Part shown: one piece after another, positions 9,018 through 18,617 of the stretch
How positions within the stretch are numbered: the stretch's first letter is position 1
How the letters are laid out: every line of letters starts with the position of its first letter
Source: Maribellus luteus
Lineage (GTDB): Bacteria; Bacteroidota; Bacteroidia; Bacteroidales; Prolixibacteraceae
Assembly: GCF_003576475.1 (NCBI RefSeq)
Contig: NZ_QWGR01000017.1
Span: 1 to 64,000, forward strand
Reading direction: 5' to 3'
Length of the DNA: 64,000 nt
The notes under the pieces: model-generated
Told to the model about the DNA's origin: nothing
What the model saw: the letters and a program-made list of their open reading frames with translations, nothing else
Databases searched by the model: none
Program-made: the position numbers and the translations under genes

Positions 9018-10610
9018 ATGGCTGATAATAAAAAAATTAAGACTGCGTTGGTTTCAGTCTTTCACAAGGAAAATTTAGATAAGATTATTTATAAACTAAA
9101 CGACTTGGGTGTTAAGATTTTAAGTACCGGGGGGACAAAAAGTTTTATCGAGTCGTTAAATGTAGAGGTAACTTCGGTAGAAAGTTTAACAGGTTATCCG
9201 TCTATTTTGGGTGGAAGAGTAAAGACTTTGCATCCGAAAGTATTTGGGGGGATTTTGTCGCGCCGTGATAATCAGGGCGATGTGAGCCAGCTGAACGAAT
9301 ACGAGATTCCGGAGATTGACCTTGTAATTGTAGACCTTTATCCTTTTGAGGACACGGTTGCATCAGGAGCAGATGAACAGGACATTATTGAAAAAATAGA
9401 TATAGGCGGGATTTCGTTGATCCGCGCCGCTGCCAAAAATTTCAAAGACGTGGTGATTGTTCCTTCGCAAAAGGAATACCAGCCGCTGTTGAATCTTTTG
9501 GAAGAGAAAAACGGAGCGTTTTCGCTGACGGATCGTAAATGGTTTGCCAGCCGGGCTTTCGGGGTTTCTTCGCATTACGATTCAGCGATTTTTGGATATT
9601 TCAATGCAGGAATTGGAGAAGCCACCGAGCGTGTTAGCCTGAACGGCGGACAGGTTTTGCGGTATGGCGAGAATCCGCACCAGGCGGCTTCGTTCTATAA
9701 ATTCAACAATGGCGGAAATTCAGCAACTTTGGCCGATGCCGAAGTTTTGCAGGGAAAAGCACTTTCGTACAACAATATGTTAGATGCCGATGCTGCCTGG
9801 AAATCAGCCAGCGATGCTTACCATTCGGTAACACATCTCGAAAGCAAGGTGGCTGTTTCGGTGGTAAAACACCTGAACCCTTGCGGATTGGCAGTGACCA
9901 ATAACATTATGGAGTCGCTGGAACTGGCTTGGGCCGGTGATCCGATCAGCGCTTTTGGCAGTATCATTTGTTTCACCGATACCGTAACGGGAGAAGTGGC
10001 CGAATGGTTGGGGAAAAAGTTTGTGGAGATTTTGATTGCTCCGACTTATACCGACGAGGCTTTGGAAGTTTTGGGTAAGAAAAAGAACCTGCGGGTATTG
10101 GTGACACCGATTCGTGAAGCTGTGCCGGGAGAAAAACTATACCGTTCGATCAGCGGAGGTATGCTGGTACAGGACGAAGACGAAGGTTTGGACCAGGAAT
10201 TCAACACCGTTACTGAAAAGGAATTTGAAGGATCAAAAATGAACCTGGCTAAATTTGGAACTGTTGCTTGCAAACACCTGAAAAGTAATGCCATTGCAGT
10301 GGTTACTGAAAATGCTGACGGAGGATTCTGGTTGACCGGAGCAGGAATGGGACAACCCAACCGTTTGGATAGCTTGCGTTACCTGACCATGCCGCGCTTC
10401 GAGTTAAAAGGCGGGTTGGATATCTCCAATTCAGTGCTTATTTCGGATGCATTTTTCCCGTTCCGCGACAGCATTGAAGCAGCCAACGAATACGGTGTGA
10501 AATACATTGTTGAGCCGGGAGGAAGCATCCGGGACGAAGAAGTGATTGAGGCCTGCAACGAATTTGGCATTGCCATGGCATTTACAGGAAGAAGACATTT
10601 CAGACATTAA
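9018..10610 (+). CDS. purH: Bifunctional AICAR formyltransferase / IMP cyclohydrolase
   Basis: A 530-residue enzyme for the last two steps of IMP synthesis. The N-terminal IMP cyclohydrolase domain (about 1-195, MGS-like fold) shows STGGT, SLTGYPSILGGRVKTLHP and DLVIVDLYPF. The C-terminal transformylase domain shows RYGENPHQ, the catalytic Lys-His in VVKHLNPCG, and the conserved end FTGRRHFRH. Length is normal. It lies 51 bases upstream of mreB on the same strand, an order common in Bacteroidota, so shared transcription is possible. Confidence 0.97.
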   Translation: MADNKKIKTALVSVFHKENLDKIIYKLNDLGVKILSTGGTKSFIESLNVEVTSVESLTGYPSILGGRVKTLHPKVFGGILSRRDNQGDVSQLNEYEIPEIDLVIVDLYPFEDTVASGADEQDIIEKIDIGGISLIRAAAKNFKDVVIVPSQKEYQPLLNLLEEKNGAFSLTDRKWFASRAFGVSSHYDSAIFGYFNAGIGEATERVSLNGGQVLRYGENPHQAASFYKFNNGGNSATLADAEVLQGKALSYNNMLDADAAWKSASDAYHSVTHLESKVAVSVVKHLNPCGLAVTNNIMESLELAWAGDPISAFGSIICFTDTVTGEVAEWLGKKFVEILIAPTYTDEALEVLGKKKNLRVLVTPIREAVPGEKLYRSISGGMLVQDEDEGLDQEFNTVTEKEFEGSKMNLAKFGTVACKHLKSNAIAVVTENADGGFWLTGAGMGQPNRLDSLRYLTMPRFELKGGLDISNSVLISDAFFPFRDSIEAANEYGVKYIVEPGGSIRDEEVIEACNEFGIAMAFTGRRHFRH

Positions 10611-10661
10611 TATTAATTATATCTTTATAACATCAAAACCACATAGATAAACAGCAAATTA

Positions 10662-11684
10662 ATGGGTTTATTTTCATTTTTAACACAGGAAATTGCCATT
10701 GACCTTGGCACTGCAAATACCATTATCATACATAATGATAAAATTGTAGTGGACGAGCCCTCGATTGTTGCCATCGATCTGAAATCAGAAAAAATGGTTG
10801 CAATTGGTGAAAAGGCACGGCAAATGCAGGGGAAGACACACGCCAACCTGAAAACAATCCGGCCTTTACGCGACGGTGTAATTGCGGATTTTAACGCGGC
10901 GGAACAGATGATTCGGGGAATGATTAAAATGATTAACCCAAAACCGAGAATGTTCTCGCCGGCGCTGAAGATGGTGGTTTGTATTCCTTCCGGAAGTACA
11001 GAAGTGGAAATCCGTGCGGTGCGCGACTCTTCGGAGCATGCCGGCGGACGCGAAGTGTACATGATCTATGAACCTTTGGCAGCAGCCATCGGGATTGGTT
11101 TGGACGTGGAAGCCCCCGAAGGAAACATGGTGGTGGATATAGGTGGCGGTACCACTGAAATTGCGGTTATTTCGCTCGGAGGTATTGTTACCAATAAATC
11201 GATACGAATTGCAGGCGATGACCTGACGGCCGATATTATGGAGTACATGCGTCATCAACATAATATTAAAATCGGGGAACGTACAGCCGAGGAAATCAAA
11301 ATTCACGTGGGATCAGCGCTTTCTCAGCTGCCAGAGCCTCCGCAGGATTTTGTAGTACAAGGCCCGAACCAGATGACGGCTTTACCGATCGAGGTGCCCG
11401 TGTCGTACCAGGAAATTGCACACTGTCTGGAGAAATCGATTTCAAAGATTGAAACAGCCGTGTTGAGTGCCCTGGAGCAAACGCCTCCCGAACTGTATGC
11501 CGACATTGTTACGAAAGGAATCTGGCTGGCAGGTGGCGGAGCTCTGTTAAAAGGTCTCGACAAACGTTTAACCGATAAAATAGGAATTCCGTTTCACATA
11601 GCCGAAGATCCGTTGCGTGCGGTGGTTCGCGGAACCGGTATTGCCTTGAAAAACGTAGATAAGTTCTCGTTCCTGATTCGATAA
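10662..11684 (+). CDS. mreB: Rod-shape determining protein MreB (actin-like)
   Basis: A 340-residue bacterial actin that polymerises under the inner membrane and positions the elongation machinery. ATP-binding motifs are visible: phosphate 1 DLGTANTII near residue 12, phosphate 2 DIGGGTTEIAV near 160, and the adenosine motif LAGGGALLKGLD near 285. The N terminus GLFSFL is an amphipathic membrane-binding segment. It is the first gene of mreB-mreC-mreD-PBP2-rodA. A TATCTTTA sequence at 10619-10626 may be an internal promoter after purH. Confidence 0.97.
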   Translation: MGLFSFLTQEIAIDLGTANTIIIHNDKIVVDEPSIVAIDLKSEKMVAIGEKARQMQGKTHANLKTIRPLRDGVIADFNAAEQMIRGMIKMINPKPRMFSPALKMVVCIPSGSTEVEIRAVRDSSEHAGGREVYMIYEPLAAAIGIGLDVEAPEGNMVVDIGGGTTEIAVISLGGIVTNKSIRIAGDDLTADIMEYMRHQHNIKIGERTAEEIKIHVGSALSQLPEPPQDFVVQGPNQMTALPIEVPVSYQEIAHCLEKSISKIETAVLSALEQTPPELYADIVTKGIWLAGGGALLKGLDKRLTDKIGIPFHIAEDPLRAVVRGTGIALKNVDKFSFLIR

Positions 11685-11704
11685 AAGCCTTCTTGATACT
11701 GTAA

Positions 11705-12541
11705 ATGCGAAGTTTATTCAGACTACTGGTTAAAAACTATCCGTTTCTTCTATTTCTTTTTTTAGAAGTTGTGTCAGTAGTATTTATCGTAAACTACAAC
11801 AGTTTTCAGCGGTCCAGGTTTCTGAATACATCCAATGCTGTAAGTGCATCGCTTTATAGTTCCTATAGCGCGGTTGTTCAGTATTTTGGATTGAAGAAAG
11901 TGAACAAGCACCTGATGGAGGAAAACTCATTCCTGCGGAACCGGCTTGATCGTTATGAAAATGTGTTGCCGGACTCAATCCCTGGATTCGTGGCCTCCGA
12001 CAGTACCTTTCATTATATTTCAGCAAGGGTGATCAACAATTCAGTGAACCGGCAGCAAAATTATATTACGCTTAACCGGGGGCGAAAGCACGGTGTGAAA
12101 CCCGACCAGGGCATTATCACCAGTACCGGTATTGTTGGTATTGTTACTTCGGTTTCCGAATCATATTCCATGGGCTTGTCGGTTTTGAACCCGCGCTGGA
12201 GTGTTTCTGCAAAGCTCAAAAAGAACGGTTACTACGGATCGTTGATCTGGGATGGGAAAGATCATAGGTTTGCCGATCTTAACGAAATCCCGTTTCATGT
12301 GGATGTTGCCGTTGGCGATACCATTGTAACCAGTGGCTACTCGTCGGTATTTCCCGAGGGAATTATGGTAGGTACGGTGAAGTCATTCACTCAACCTCCC
12401 GGCGAGAATTATTACGTGATCAATGTGGCGCTTTCAACTGATTTTAAATCGGTGACCTGGGTGGAAGTAATCGATGGCCTCAAATCGGAGGAATTGGAAA
12501 AATTAAAACAGGCAACATTAAATGGAGAGGCTGGGATTTAG
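11705..12541 (+). CDS. mreC: Rod-shape determining protein MreC
   Basis: A 278-residue bitopic protein: an N-terminal membrane helix (about 10-32), a coiled-coil stretch (about 60-85) and a beta-rich periplasmic domain with the conserved VGVVTSVSESYS-like and PEGIMVGTV blocks. MreC links cytoplasmic MreB to the periplasmic synthases PBP2/RodA and activates them. It begins 20 bases after mreB, and its 3' end overlaps mreD by 20 bases. Confidence 0.93.
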   Translation: MRSLFRLLVKNYPFLLFLFLEVVSVVFIVNYNSFQRSRFLNTSNAVSASLYSSYSAVVQYFGLKKVNKHLMEENSFLRNRLDRYENVLPDSIPGFVASDSTFHYISARVINNSVNRQQNYITLNRGRKHGVKPDQGIITSTGIVGIVTSVSESYSMGLSVLNPRWSVSAKLKKNGYYGSLIWDGKDHRFADLNEIPFHVDVAVGDTIVTSGYSSVFPEGIMVGTVKSFTQPPGENYYVINVALSTDFKSVTWVEVIDGLKSEELEKLKQATLNGEAGI

Positions 12542-13025
12542 ATATTTTGTAATGTTTATTGTACTGCTGGCAGTTCAGGTGTTGTTTCTGAACCAGATTC
12601 AGTTCAGTGGTTACATAAATCCTTACATTTATGTGCTCTTCATTATGCTGCTTCCCGTGAATACGCCAAAGTATGCACTTATGCTGCTGGCGTTTGCACT
12701 CGGAATCAGTGTCGATATTTTTTCCAACAGCCTCGGAGTGCATTCGGCCGCTTCGGTTTTTGTAGCCTATTTGCGGCCGGTGATTATCCGGGTGATTACC
12801 AACCGCGAAGAAGATTTGAGTGAATATCCCGGATTGGCACAAACCGGTTTTCAGTGGTTCCTGGGTTATGCGGTCATTATGATCCTGTTGCATCACCTTG
12901 CTTTGTTCTACCTCGAAGTATTTACCTTCGCCAATTTCCTAAACACATTGTATCGTGCAATTTTAAGTTCTGTATTTTCGTTTTTTGTGATAGTTTTAAG
13001 TCAGTTTATCATTTTTAGAGAGTAG
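12522..13025 (+). CDS. mreD: Rod-shape determining protein MreD
   Basis: A 167-residue hydrophobic protein with about five or six membrane segments, the size and position expected for MreD. Primary sequence similarity in this family is low, so position between mreC and PBP2 carries much of the weight. The start overlaps the end of mreC by 20 bases, pointing to translational coupling. Confidence 0.88.
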   Translation: MERLGFRYFVMFIVLLAVQVLFLNQIQFSGYINPYIYVLFIMLLPVNTPKYALMLLAFALGISVDIFSNSLGVHSAASVFVAYLRPVIIRVITNREEDLSEYPGLAQTGFQWFLGYAVIMILLHHLALFYLEVFTFANFLNTLYRAILSSVFSFFVIVLSQFIIFRE

Positions 13026-13035
13026 GGAACAAAAA

Positions 13036-14859
13036 GTGAACGATTATTCGAGAAGGAGTTATATAATCATTCTGGTTTTTATACTTGTAGCATTGGTATT
13101 CCTCATCAGGTTATTCAACTTACAGGTAATGGATTCCACGTATAAACAATACGCTACGAATAACGTATTGCGCGAAGTGGTGCAATATCCCGCGCGCGGG
13201 CTTATATACGACCGCAACGGCGAGTTGCTGGTGTACAACAAAACAGCTTACGATTTATTGGTGACTCCACGCGAGGTAAAGCCGTTTGATACCACCCTGT
13301 TTTGCCGTTTGCTCGACATTACCCGTGAAGATTTGGAGGCCGGGATTCAAAAAGCCCGGAAGTACTCGTCGTACAAACCTTCTATTCTGGTGAAACAAAT
13401 ATCACCTGAGAACTATGCCATACTTCAGGAACAACTGTATAAGTTTGAAGGGTTTCATTCGCAAACCAGAACCCTGCGCGAATATTCTGCACCGGCAGCA
13501 GCACATGCACTTGGTTACGTTAGCGAGGTGACACAGAGCGATATTAATAAAGATTCGTACTACAAATCAGGTGATTATATCGGAGCCAGCGGAATTGAAA
13601 AAACATACGAAGCACAGCTCCGCGGAACGAAGGGAGTGAAGAAAAATCTGGTGGATGTCCACAACCGGATTCAGGGCAGTTACCTGGAAGGAAGCGAAGA
13701 TGTTCCGGCGCAAATAGGAAAAAACTTAGTAACTACGCTCGATCTCGACCTTCAGTTGTATGCCGAAAAATTATTCAAAAATAAGAAGGGCGCAGTGGTT
13801 GCGATTGAGCCGTCAACCGGCGAGGTTTTGGCCATGGTAAGTGCCCCGGTTTACGATCCGGGCTTGCTGGTGGGAAGGGTGCGTGGTGCCAATTACAAAG
13901 TGCTTGAGTCCGACTCTTTGATGCCATTGTTCAACCGGGCGCTTCAGGCAAAATATCCACCGGGCTCTACTTTTAAAACCATTAATGCTTTGATTGGCTT
14001 GCAGGAAGGCGCCATCACGCCAGAAACCCGTTTTTCCTGCGCCGGCAGAGGCTCCACTCCGATTCGTTGTACGCACGATCACATCAGTCCGGCCAATGTA
14101 GTGGAGGGAATTCGTGAATCGTGTAACCCTTTTATGTGGAACACTTTCCGAAGCATTATTGGTCGAGCAAAGACTGCTGCCGAAGGATTCAGAACATGGC
14201 GGCAGTATGTGCAGAACTTTGGACTCGGAACCATCCTTAGCGAGGATTTTGCCAATACGCTGAAAGGTGATTTACCCAGCGAAGAACTTTACAACAGAAT
14301 ATACGGAAAGGGGCGCTGGAATGCACTTACGGTGCGTTCGCTGTCAATCGGGCAGGGCGAGCTGGGAGCCACCCCGCTGCAAATGGCCAATGTGGCCGCC
14401 ATTGTTGCCAACCATGGTTTTTACTACGAACCGCACATTGTAAAAGAAGTAGAAGGCGACACAATCCGGAGTTCGTACCGGAAAAAGCACGAGGTGGGAA
14501 TCGACGAAAAATATTTTGCCCCGATTATTGAAGGGATGCGGCAATCCATTAAAAATTATTATTACATCCCGGGGTTGGAATATTGCGGCAAAACCGGAAC
14601 GATACAAATTGGACGGGGACTGGAGCACGGAGCTTTTGAAGCTTTTGCACCCCGGGAAGAACCCAAAATTGCGGTTTTTACCTATGTTGAAAACAGCAAG
14701 TGGGGCTCGCAGTATGCAGCGCCCATTGCGAGTCTTATGATCGAAAAATACCTGAACGATACCATAGCCAGCAACCGGCTTCATATTGAGGAAAGAATGT
14801 TGAACTCCAATCTTTTGGACCCTAACAAAATTGTAATTACAGATGGTGCAGCGGAGTAA
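13036..14859 (+). CDS. mrdA: Penicillin-binding protein 2 (elongation transpeptidase)
   Basis: A 607-residue class B PBP that crosslinks peptidoglycan during side-wall growth. There is one N-terminal membrane helix (about 7-27), a dimerisation/pedestal region with RGLIYDRNGELL, and the transpeptidase domain with S311-T-F-K314 (acylated serine), S362-C-N364 and K519-T-G. The start codon is GTG, ten bases after mreD. The 3' end overlaps rodA by 17 bases, which matches the PBP2-RodA functional pair. Confidence 0.95.
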   Translation: MNDYSRRSYIIILVFILVALVFLIRLFNLQVMDSTYKQYATNNVLREVVQYPARGLIYDRNGELLVYNKTAYDLLVTPREVKPFDTTLFCRLLDITREDLEAGIQKARKYSSYKPSILVKQISPENYAILQEQLYKFEGFHSQTRTLREYSAPAAAHALGYVSEVTQSDINKDSYYKSGDYIGASGIEKTYEAQLRGTKGVKKNLVDVHNRIQGSYLEGSEDVPAQIGKNLVTTLDLDLQLYAEKLFKNKKGAVVAIEPSTGEVLAMVSAPVYDPGLLVGRVRGANYKVLESDSLMPLFNRALQAKYPPGSTFKTINALIGLQEGAITPETRFSCAGRGSTPIRCTHDHISPANVVEGIRESCNPFMWNTFRSIIGRAKTAAEGFRTWRQYVQNFGLGTILSEDFANTLKGDLPSEELYNRIYGKGRWNALTVRSLSIGQGELGATPLQMANVAAIVANHGFYYEPHIVKEVEGDTIRSSYRKKHEVGIDEKYFAPIIEGMRQSIKNYYYIPGLEYCGKTGTIQIGRGLEHGAFEAFAPREEPKIAVFTYVENSKWGSQYAAPIASLMIEKYLNDTIASNRLHIEERMLNSNLLDPNKIVITDGAAE

Positions 14860-16282
14860 AATATGGGCAAACATCGACTGGGTGACCGTACTCTTGTACC
14901 TGGTGCTGGTTTTTATGGGCTGGTTCAATATTTACGCGGCTGTCTACGATTCTGATCATCAGAGCATATTTGATATTTCGCAACGATACGGTAAACAGCT
15001 TTTATGGATTGGTGCTGGCGCTGCACTGGCAATAATCATCATGTCGATAGAAACCAACTTTTATGTGTTTTTCTCTTATGTTATCTATGGTGTAATGGTT
15101 TTTTTGCTGCTGCTTGTACTGTTAATTGCCAATGAAGTAAATGGTGCCCGGTCTTGGCTTGAGATAGGCGGATTTAAAATACAACCCTCCGAGTTTGCCA
15201 AGTTTGCAACGGCCCTGGCATTGGCGCGGTACATGAGTACTTTCGACTTTAAATTAAAGGACTTTAAGTCGCTGGCAATAATGGCCCTGATAATTTTTAC
15301 ACCTGCCGCACTTATCCTTTTACAAAACGATACCGGCTCGGCGTTGGTATATTTTTCTTTTGTGCTGGTATTGTTTCGCGAGGGGCTTTCGGGGCTGGTA
15401 TTGTTTCTCGGTACTTTGGTTGCCACTTTGTTTATCCTGGCATTGATCCTGTCCAACTTCACGTTGATATTGGTTTTGTTGGGAGCCGGCGTTCTGATGT
15501 ACCTGATCCTGAACCCCAAGTTTAACCAATTTCTTCGGGTTCTTATGTTTTTTGCAGGTGGTGTTTTGTTGGCCTTTCTGCTAAATGCAATTATGGGGCG
15601 GAAGTACGAGAGTGCGGATGTAGTTATTTTCGGAACTGTTTTGGGAGCGCTGGGCACCCTGGTGTATTCGCTTCAAAAGAAATTTAAAAGCTATGTAGTT
15701 ATATCGCTCTTTTTTATTGGTTCTGTGGCGTTTACCAATTCGGTTGGCTATGCTTTTGATAATATTCTCGAACCACACCATCAGGTCAGGATAAAAGAAC
15801 TTTTGGGGATCGAATCCAATCCGTACGGAGCAGGCTACCACGTAAACCAAAGTAAAATAGCCATTGGTTCGGGTGGAATGTGGGGAAAAGGTTATTTGAA
15901 CGGTACACAGACCAAGTTCAATTTTGTGCCCGAACAAAGTACCGACTTCATTTTCTGCACGGTTGGCGAAGAATGGGGCTTTGCCGGGACCTTTATCGTG
16001 ATTGCCCTGTTTGTATTCTTTCTAAGCCGGCTGGTTTGGCTGGCCGAACGACAACGATCCGTTTTTTCGCGGATCTATGGGTACTCTGTGGCGGTAATTC
16101 TGTTTTTTCACTTCATGGTGAACATTGGGATGACCGTTGGCATCATGCCCGTTATCGGGATTCCCTTACCGTTTTTTAGCTATGGAGGTTCTTCTCTGTG
16201 GTCATTTACCATTCTGCTTTTCATTTTTATCCGGCTGGATGCAAGTCGTTTAGAAAACTTCCGCGACAGTCGAAATGCCTGA
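14843..16282 (+). CDS. rodA: Peptidoglycan glycosyltransferase RodA (SEDS family)
   Basis: A 479-residue polytopic SEDS protein that polymerises lipid II into glycan strands together with PBP2. Conserved blocks include NGARSWLEIGGFKIQPSEFAK, the extracellular loop with VPEQSTDFIFCTVGEEWG and the late GIPLPFFSYGGSS. It is about 100 residues longer than the E. coli protein, owing to extra hydrophobic segments in the middle (about 190-300), as often seen in Bacteroidota. It is the last gene of the elongation operon. Confidence 0.95.
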   Translation: MVQRSKIWANIDWVTVLLYLVLVFMGWFNIYAAVYDSDHQSIFDISQRYGKQLLWIGAGAALAIIIMSIETNFYVFFSYVIYGVMVFLLLLVLLIANEVNGARSWLEIGGFKIQPSEFAKFATALALARYMSTFDFKLKDFKSLAIMALIIFTPAALILLQNDTGSALVYFSFVLVLFREGLSGLVLFLGTLVATLFILALILSNFTLILVLLGAGVLMYLILNPKFNQFLRVLMFFAGGVLLAFLLNAIMGRKYESADVVIFGTVLGALGTLVYSLQKKFKSYVVISLFFIGSVAFTNSVGYAFDNILEPHHQVRIKELLGIESNPYGAGYHVNQSKIAIGSGGMWGKGYLNGTQTKFNFVPEQSTDFIFCTVGEEWGFAGTFIVIALFVFFLSRLVWLAERQRSVFSRIYGYSVAVILFFHFMVNIGMTVGIMPVIGIPLPFFSYGGSSLWSFTILLFIFIRLDASRLENFRDSRNA

Positions 16283-16336
16283 TTCATTGTGAGTTCTTGG
16301 CCGTTTGCCTGTTTTTTGTTATATTCGCTGGGCTTT

Positions 16337-16358
16337 TTAAAAATCGAAAGATTTTTAA
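16337..16358 (+). terminator. Possible terminator after the mre-rodA operon
   Basis: A perfect 9-bp A+T-rich stem (16337-16345 with 16350-16358) closes a GAAA tetraloop about 55 bases after the rodA stop. The T run is part of the 3' arm itself and no longer tract follows, so termination strength is doubtful. Confidence 0.35.
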
Positions 16359-16524
16359 TCTTATTAGGGTAATATAGACAAACAGATATTATAGAGTAGT
16401 TCTTCTTTGATCCTGAGGGAAATGCAGAACCACTTTTTTTCTAACTTTTTTGTGGATACTTTTTGAGTGTTCCGGATTTGAACGCTTGCAGGTGTGGTAT
16501 CCCATTAAACTAAAATTTAATGCG

Positions 16525-17820
16525 ATGATATACAAACCTTATTCTCTTCATAACTTCAGACAAATACCGCAAATGTCGTTTTTGACAGATGAGCAAAAGC
16601 TGGAAATTGAGGTGGTGGGAACAGTGCTCCCGTTTAAAACAGATAACTATGTGGTGGATGAACTGATCGATTGGTCGAATTTTGAGAAAGATCCGTTTTT
16701 CCATCTTACTTTTCCGCAGCGGGAAATGCTTCATGAAAAAGATTTTAGCCGGATTGCATCTCTGTTAAAAACGAATGCTTCAAAGGAGCTTGTTAAAGAA
16801 GAAGTAAACAGGATTCGGCTGAAATTGAATCCCAATCCGGCCGGGCAGGAAAACAATGTTCCTGTTTTTAATGGAAAGCGTTTAAACGGAATTCAGCATA
16901 AATACCGGGAGACCATGCTTTTCTTCCCAACCCAGGGACAGACTTGTCATGCCTATTGTACGTTTTGTTTTCGTTGGCCCCAGTTTGCCTTAAACGAGTT
17001 TAAGTTTGCGATGAAGGAGGCCGATCAAATGGTGGAATACCTAAAAGCGAATCCTCACATAAGCGATGTTTTGTTTACCGGGGGCGATCCGGCAGTAATG
17101 AAAACACGGTTTTTTGAAAGTTACTTCAACGCTTTGCTGGACGCCGATATTCCGCATTTGAAAAACATTCGGATCGGGACAAAATCACTGGCGTACTGGC
17201 CTTACCGTTATACTACCGATCCCGATGCTGATGATTTATTGCGTTTGTTTGAAAAGGTGAAAAAGCGTGGAATAAATGTGGCTCTGATGGCACATCTTAA
17301 TCATCCGGGTGAGTTGAAAACAAAGGCCGTTCAGGAGGCCGTTCAGCGCTTGTTGAATGCCGGTGTGCAGATACGTTCGCAATCGCCGGTAATGCGCAAC
17401 ATCAACGACCGGGCCGACATTTGGGCCGAAAACTGGAAAGAACAGGTTCGGCAGGGAATTGTACCGTACTATATGTTTGTGGCACGCGATACAGGGGCAC
17501 AGGATTATTTTGCGGTTTCGTTGAACCGGGCCTGGCAAATATTCAGAGGCGCCTACAACCAGGTAAGCGGAATTTGCCGGACGGTGAAGGGGCCAAGCAT
17601 GTCGTGTAGTCCGGGCAAGGTGCAGATTGTGGGAGTTTCCGAAATCAAAGGACAAAAAGTGTTTGTGCTGAACTTCCTGCAAGGGCGCGATCCGTCGTGG
17701 GTTGGAAAGCCATTTTTTGCGAAGTTTGATCCCAAAGCAGTTTGGTTTGATGACCTGGAGCCTGCATTGGGCGAATCGGGATTCTTTTTTGAAGAGGCTT
17801 ACCTCGAAATGTTGGCTTAG
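16525..17820 (+). CDS. KamA-family radical SAM protein (lysine 2,3-aminomutase-like)
   Basis: A 431-residue protein with the radical SAM cluster motif C141-x3-C145-x2-C148, the GGDP block near residue 190 (SAM binding) and a C-terminal PGK segment whose K365 aligns in position with the PLP-binding lysine of lysine 2,3-aminomutases. Known relatives move amino groups with PLP and a 5'-deoxyadenosyl radical. The region around the PLP lysine (SCSPGK) differs from the glycine-rich loop of true KamA, so the substrate is open. The frame extends upstream to 16450 but the ATG at 16525 gives a family-like N terminus. It converges on acpH with a four-base overlap. Confidence 0.75.
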   Translation: MIYKPYSLHNFRQIPQMSFLTDEQKLEIEVVGTVLPFKTDNYVVDELIDWSNFEKDPFFHLTFPQREMLHEKDFSRIASLLKTNASKELVKEEVNRIRLKLNPNPAGQENNVPVFNGKRLNGIQHKYRETMLFFPTQGQTCHAYCTFCFRWPQFALNEFKFAMKEADQMVEYLKANPHISDVLFTGGDPAVMKTRFFESYFNALLDADIPHLKNIRIGTKSLAYWPYRYTTDPDADDLLRLFEKVKKRGINVALMAHLNHPGELKTKAVQEAVQRLLNAGVQIRSQSPVMRNINDRADIWAENWKEQVRQGIVPYYMFVARDTGAQDYFAVSLNRAWQIFRGAYNQVSGICRTVKGPSMSCSPGKVQIVGVSEIKGQKVFVLNFLQGRDPSWVGKPFFAKFDPKAVWFDDLEPALGESGFFFEEAYLEMLA

Positions 17821-18443
17821 GGAGTTGGCTGTCCCGAAGCCAGGGGCAGTTCCAAAGTCACATCAAATTCTGTTGTTACATAGTGCATCAGTTCCTGCAT
17901 AAAAGTCTTGAAATTGAGGCCAAGTGTTTCATAATTCGCACGTAAAATGCTTTCGGCAACGGGAGCTTTTGACGGAAGCGATGAATACTTGCCCATGATG
18001 TGCATCGACTGTATGATTCCTTCAATGGTAGCGTACGATTCCAGTCTCCGGTTTTGAATCAGAAAAGGTAAAAAGCCTTGTACCCGAAGCGGAAGGTGCT
18101 TGAAGTTCGACAACAGGACAGAATGCGATCGTTTGGCAAACCAGCGGAGGGATGTGTCGGAGTAGTTGTTCCAGTTGACGGCCAGAAAATGGTCGTAAAT
18201 AAAATCAACTACAATTCCGGCATAATGCCCAAAATCTTCACGAAACAAAACTTTTGCTTCCTTGTGCAGGGGGTGAATATCGGTAAAATGATCGATATGG
18301 CGATGTAAAAGAATCCCGGCAGCAATTTCGTCCGGATAGCTTTTGTATTGCCTGCCTTTTACGTAATCGCCGATGAAATTGCCAACCAGCATTTTTTCTG
18401 ATTCGCCCGATAAATACAGATGTGCCAGATAATTCATATGCAA
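17817..18443 (-). CDS. Acyl carrier protein phosphodiesterase-like protein (AcpH family)
   Basis: A 208-residue protein beginning MNYLAHLYLSG after two extra residues, followed by VGNFIGDYVKG and HRHIDHFTDIHP, the signature blocks of the AcpH/DUF479 family. AcpH removes the 4'-phosphopantetheine group from acyl carrier protein; conserved Asp/His residues (D26, H48, H51-type positions) fit its HD-like metal site. Start could be the ATG at 18443 or at 18437. Stand-alone gene, divergent from the PfkB-family gene. Confidence 0.85.
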   Translation of the reverse strand: MHMNYLAHLYLSGESEKMLVGNFIGDYVKGRQYKSYPDEIAAGILLHRHIDHFTDIHPLHKEAKVLFREDFGHYAGIVVDFIYDHFLAVNWNNYSDTSLRWFAKRSHSVLLSNFKHLPLRVQGFLPFLIQNRRLESYATIEGIIQSMHIMGKYSSLPSKAPVAESILRANYETLGLNFKTFMQELMHYVTTEFDVTLELPLASGQPTP

Positions 18444-18567
18444 TAACTCTCAAACGAATACCTTCCCGAAAAGTTTTTGACGATCGCGTCTACTTTGGGT
18501 GTGTAAAGAAAGAAAAATTGTTTTTGGACGGGGCTGAAAATCCTTTAAAATTATGTTGTGTCCGAAC

Positions 18568-18598
18568 TTTGATGCCGATTTATTAATCGTTATTTTAG
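18568..18598 (+). promoter_or_regulatory. Promoter of the PfkB-family gene
   Basis: TTTG at 18568-18571, a 19-base spacer and TATTTTAG at 18591-18598 (one mismatch to TAnnTTTG) form a well-spaced Bacteroidota vegetative promoter, 19 bases before the ATG. Confidence 0.55.
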
Positions 18599-18617
18599 CG
18601 GCCGAATTACAAAAGCT

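Noticed and set aside
16455-16520. A minus-strand stretch resembling parts of a tRNA (AGTTTAATGG, then TGCAAGCGTTCAAATCC)
   Set aside because: No acceptor stem, no complete anticodon or T stem, and too short. Treated as chance or a very decayed remnant.
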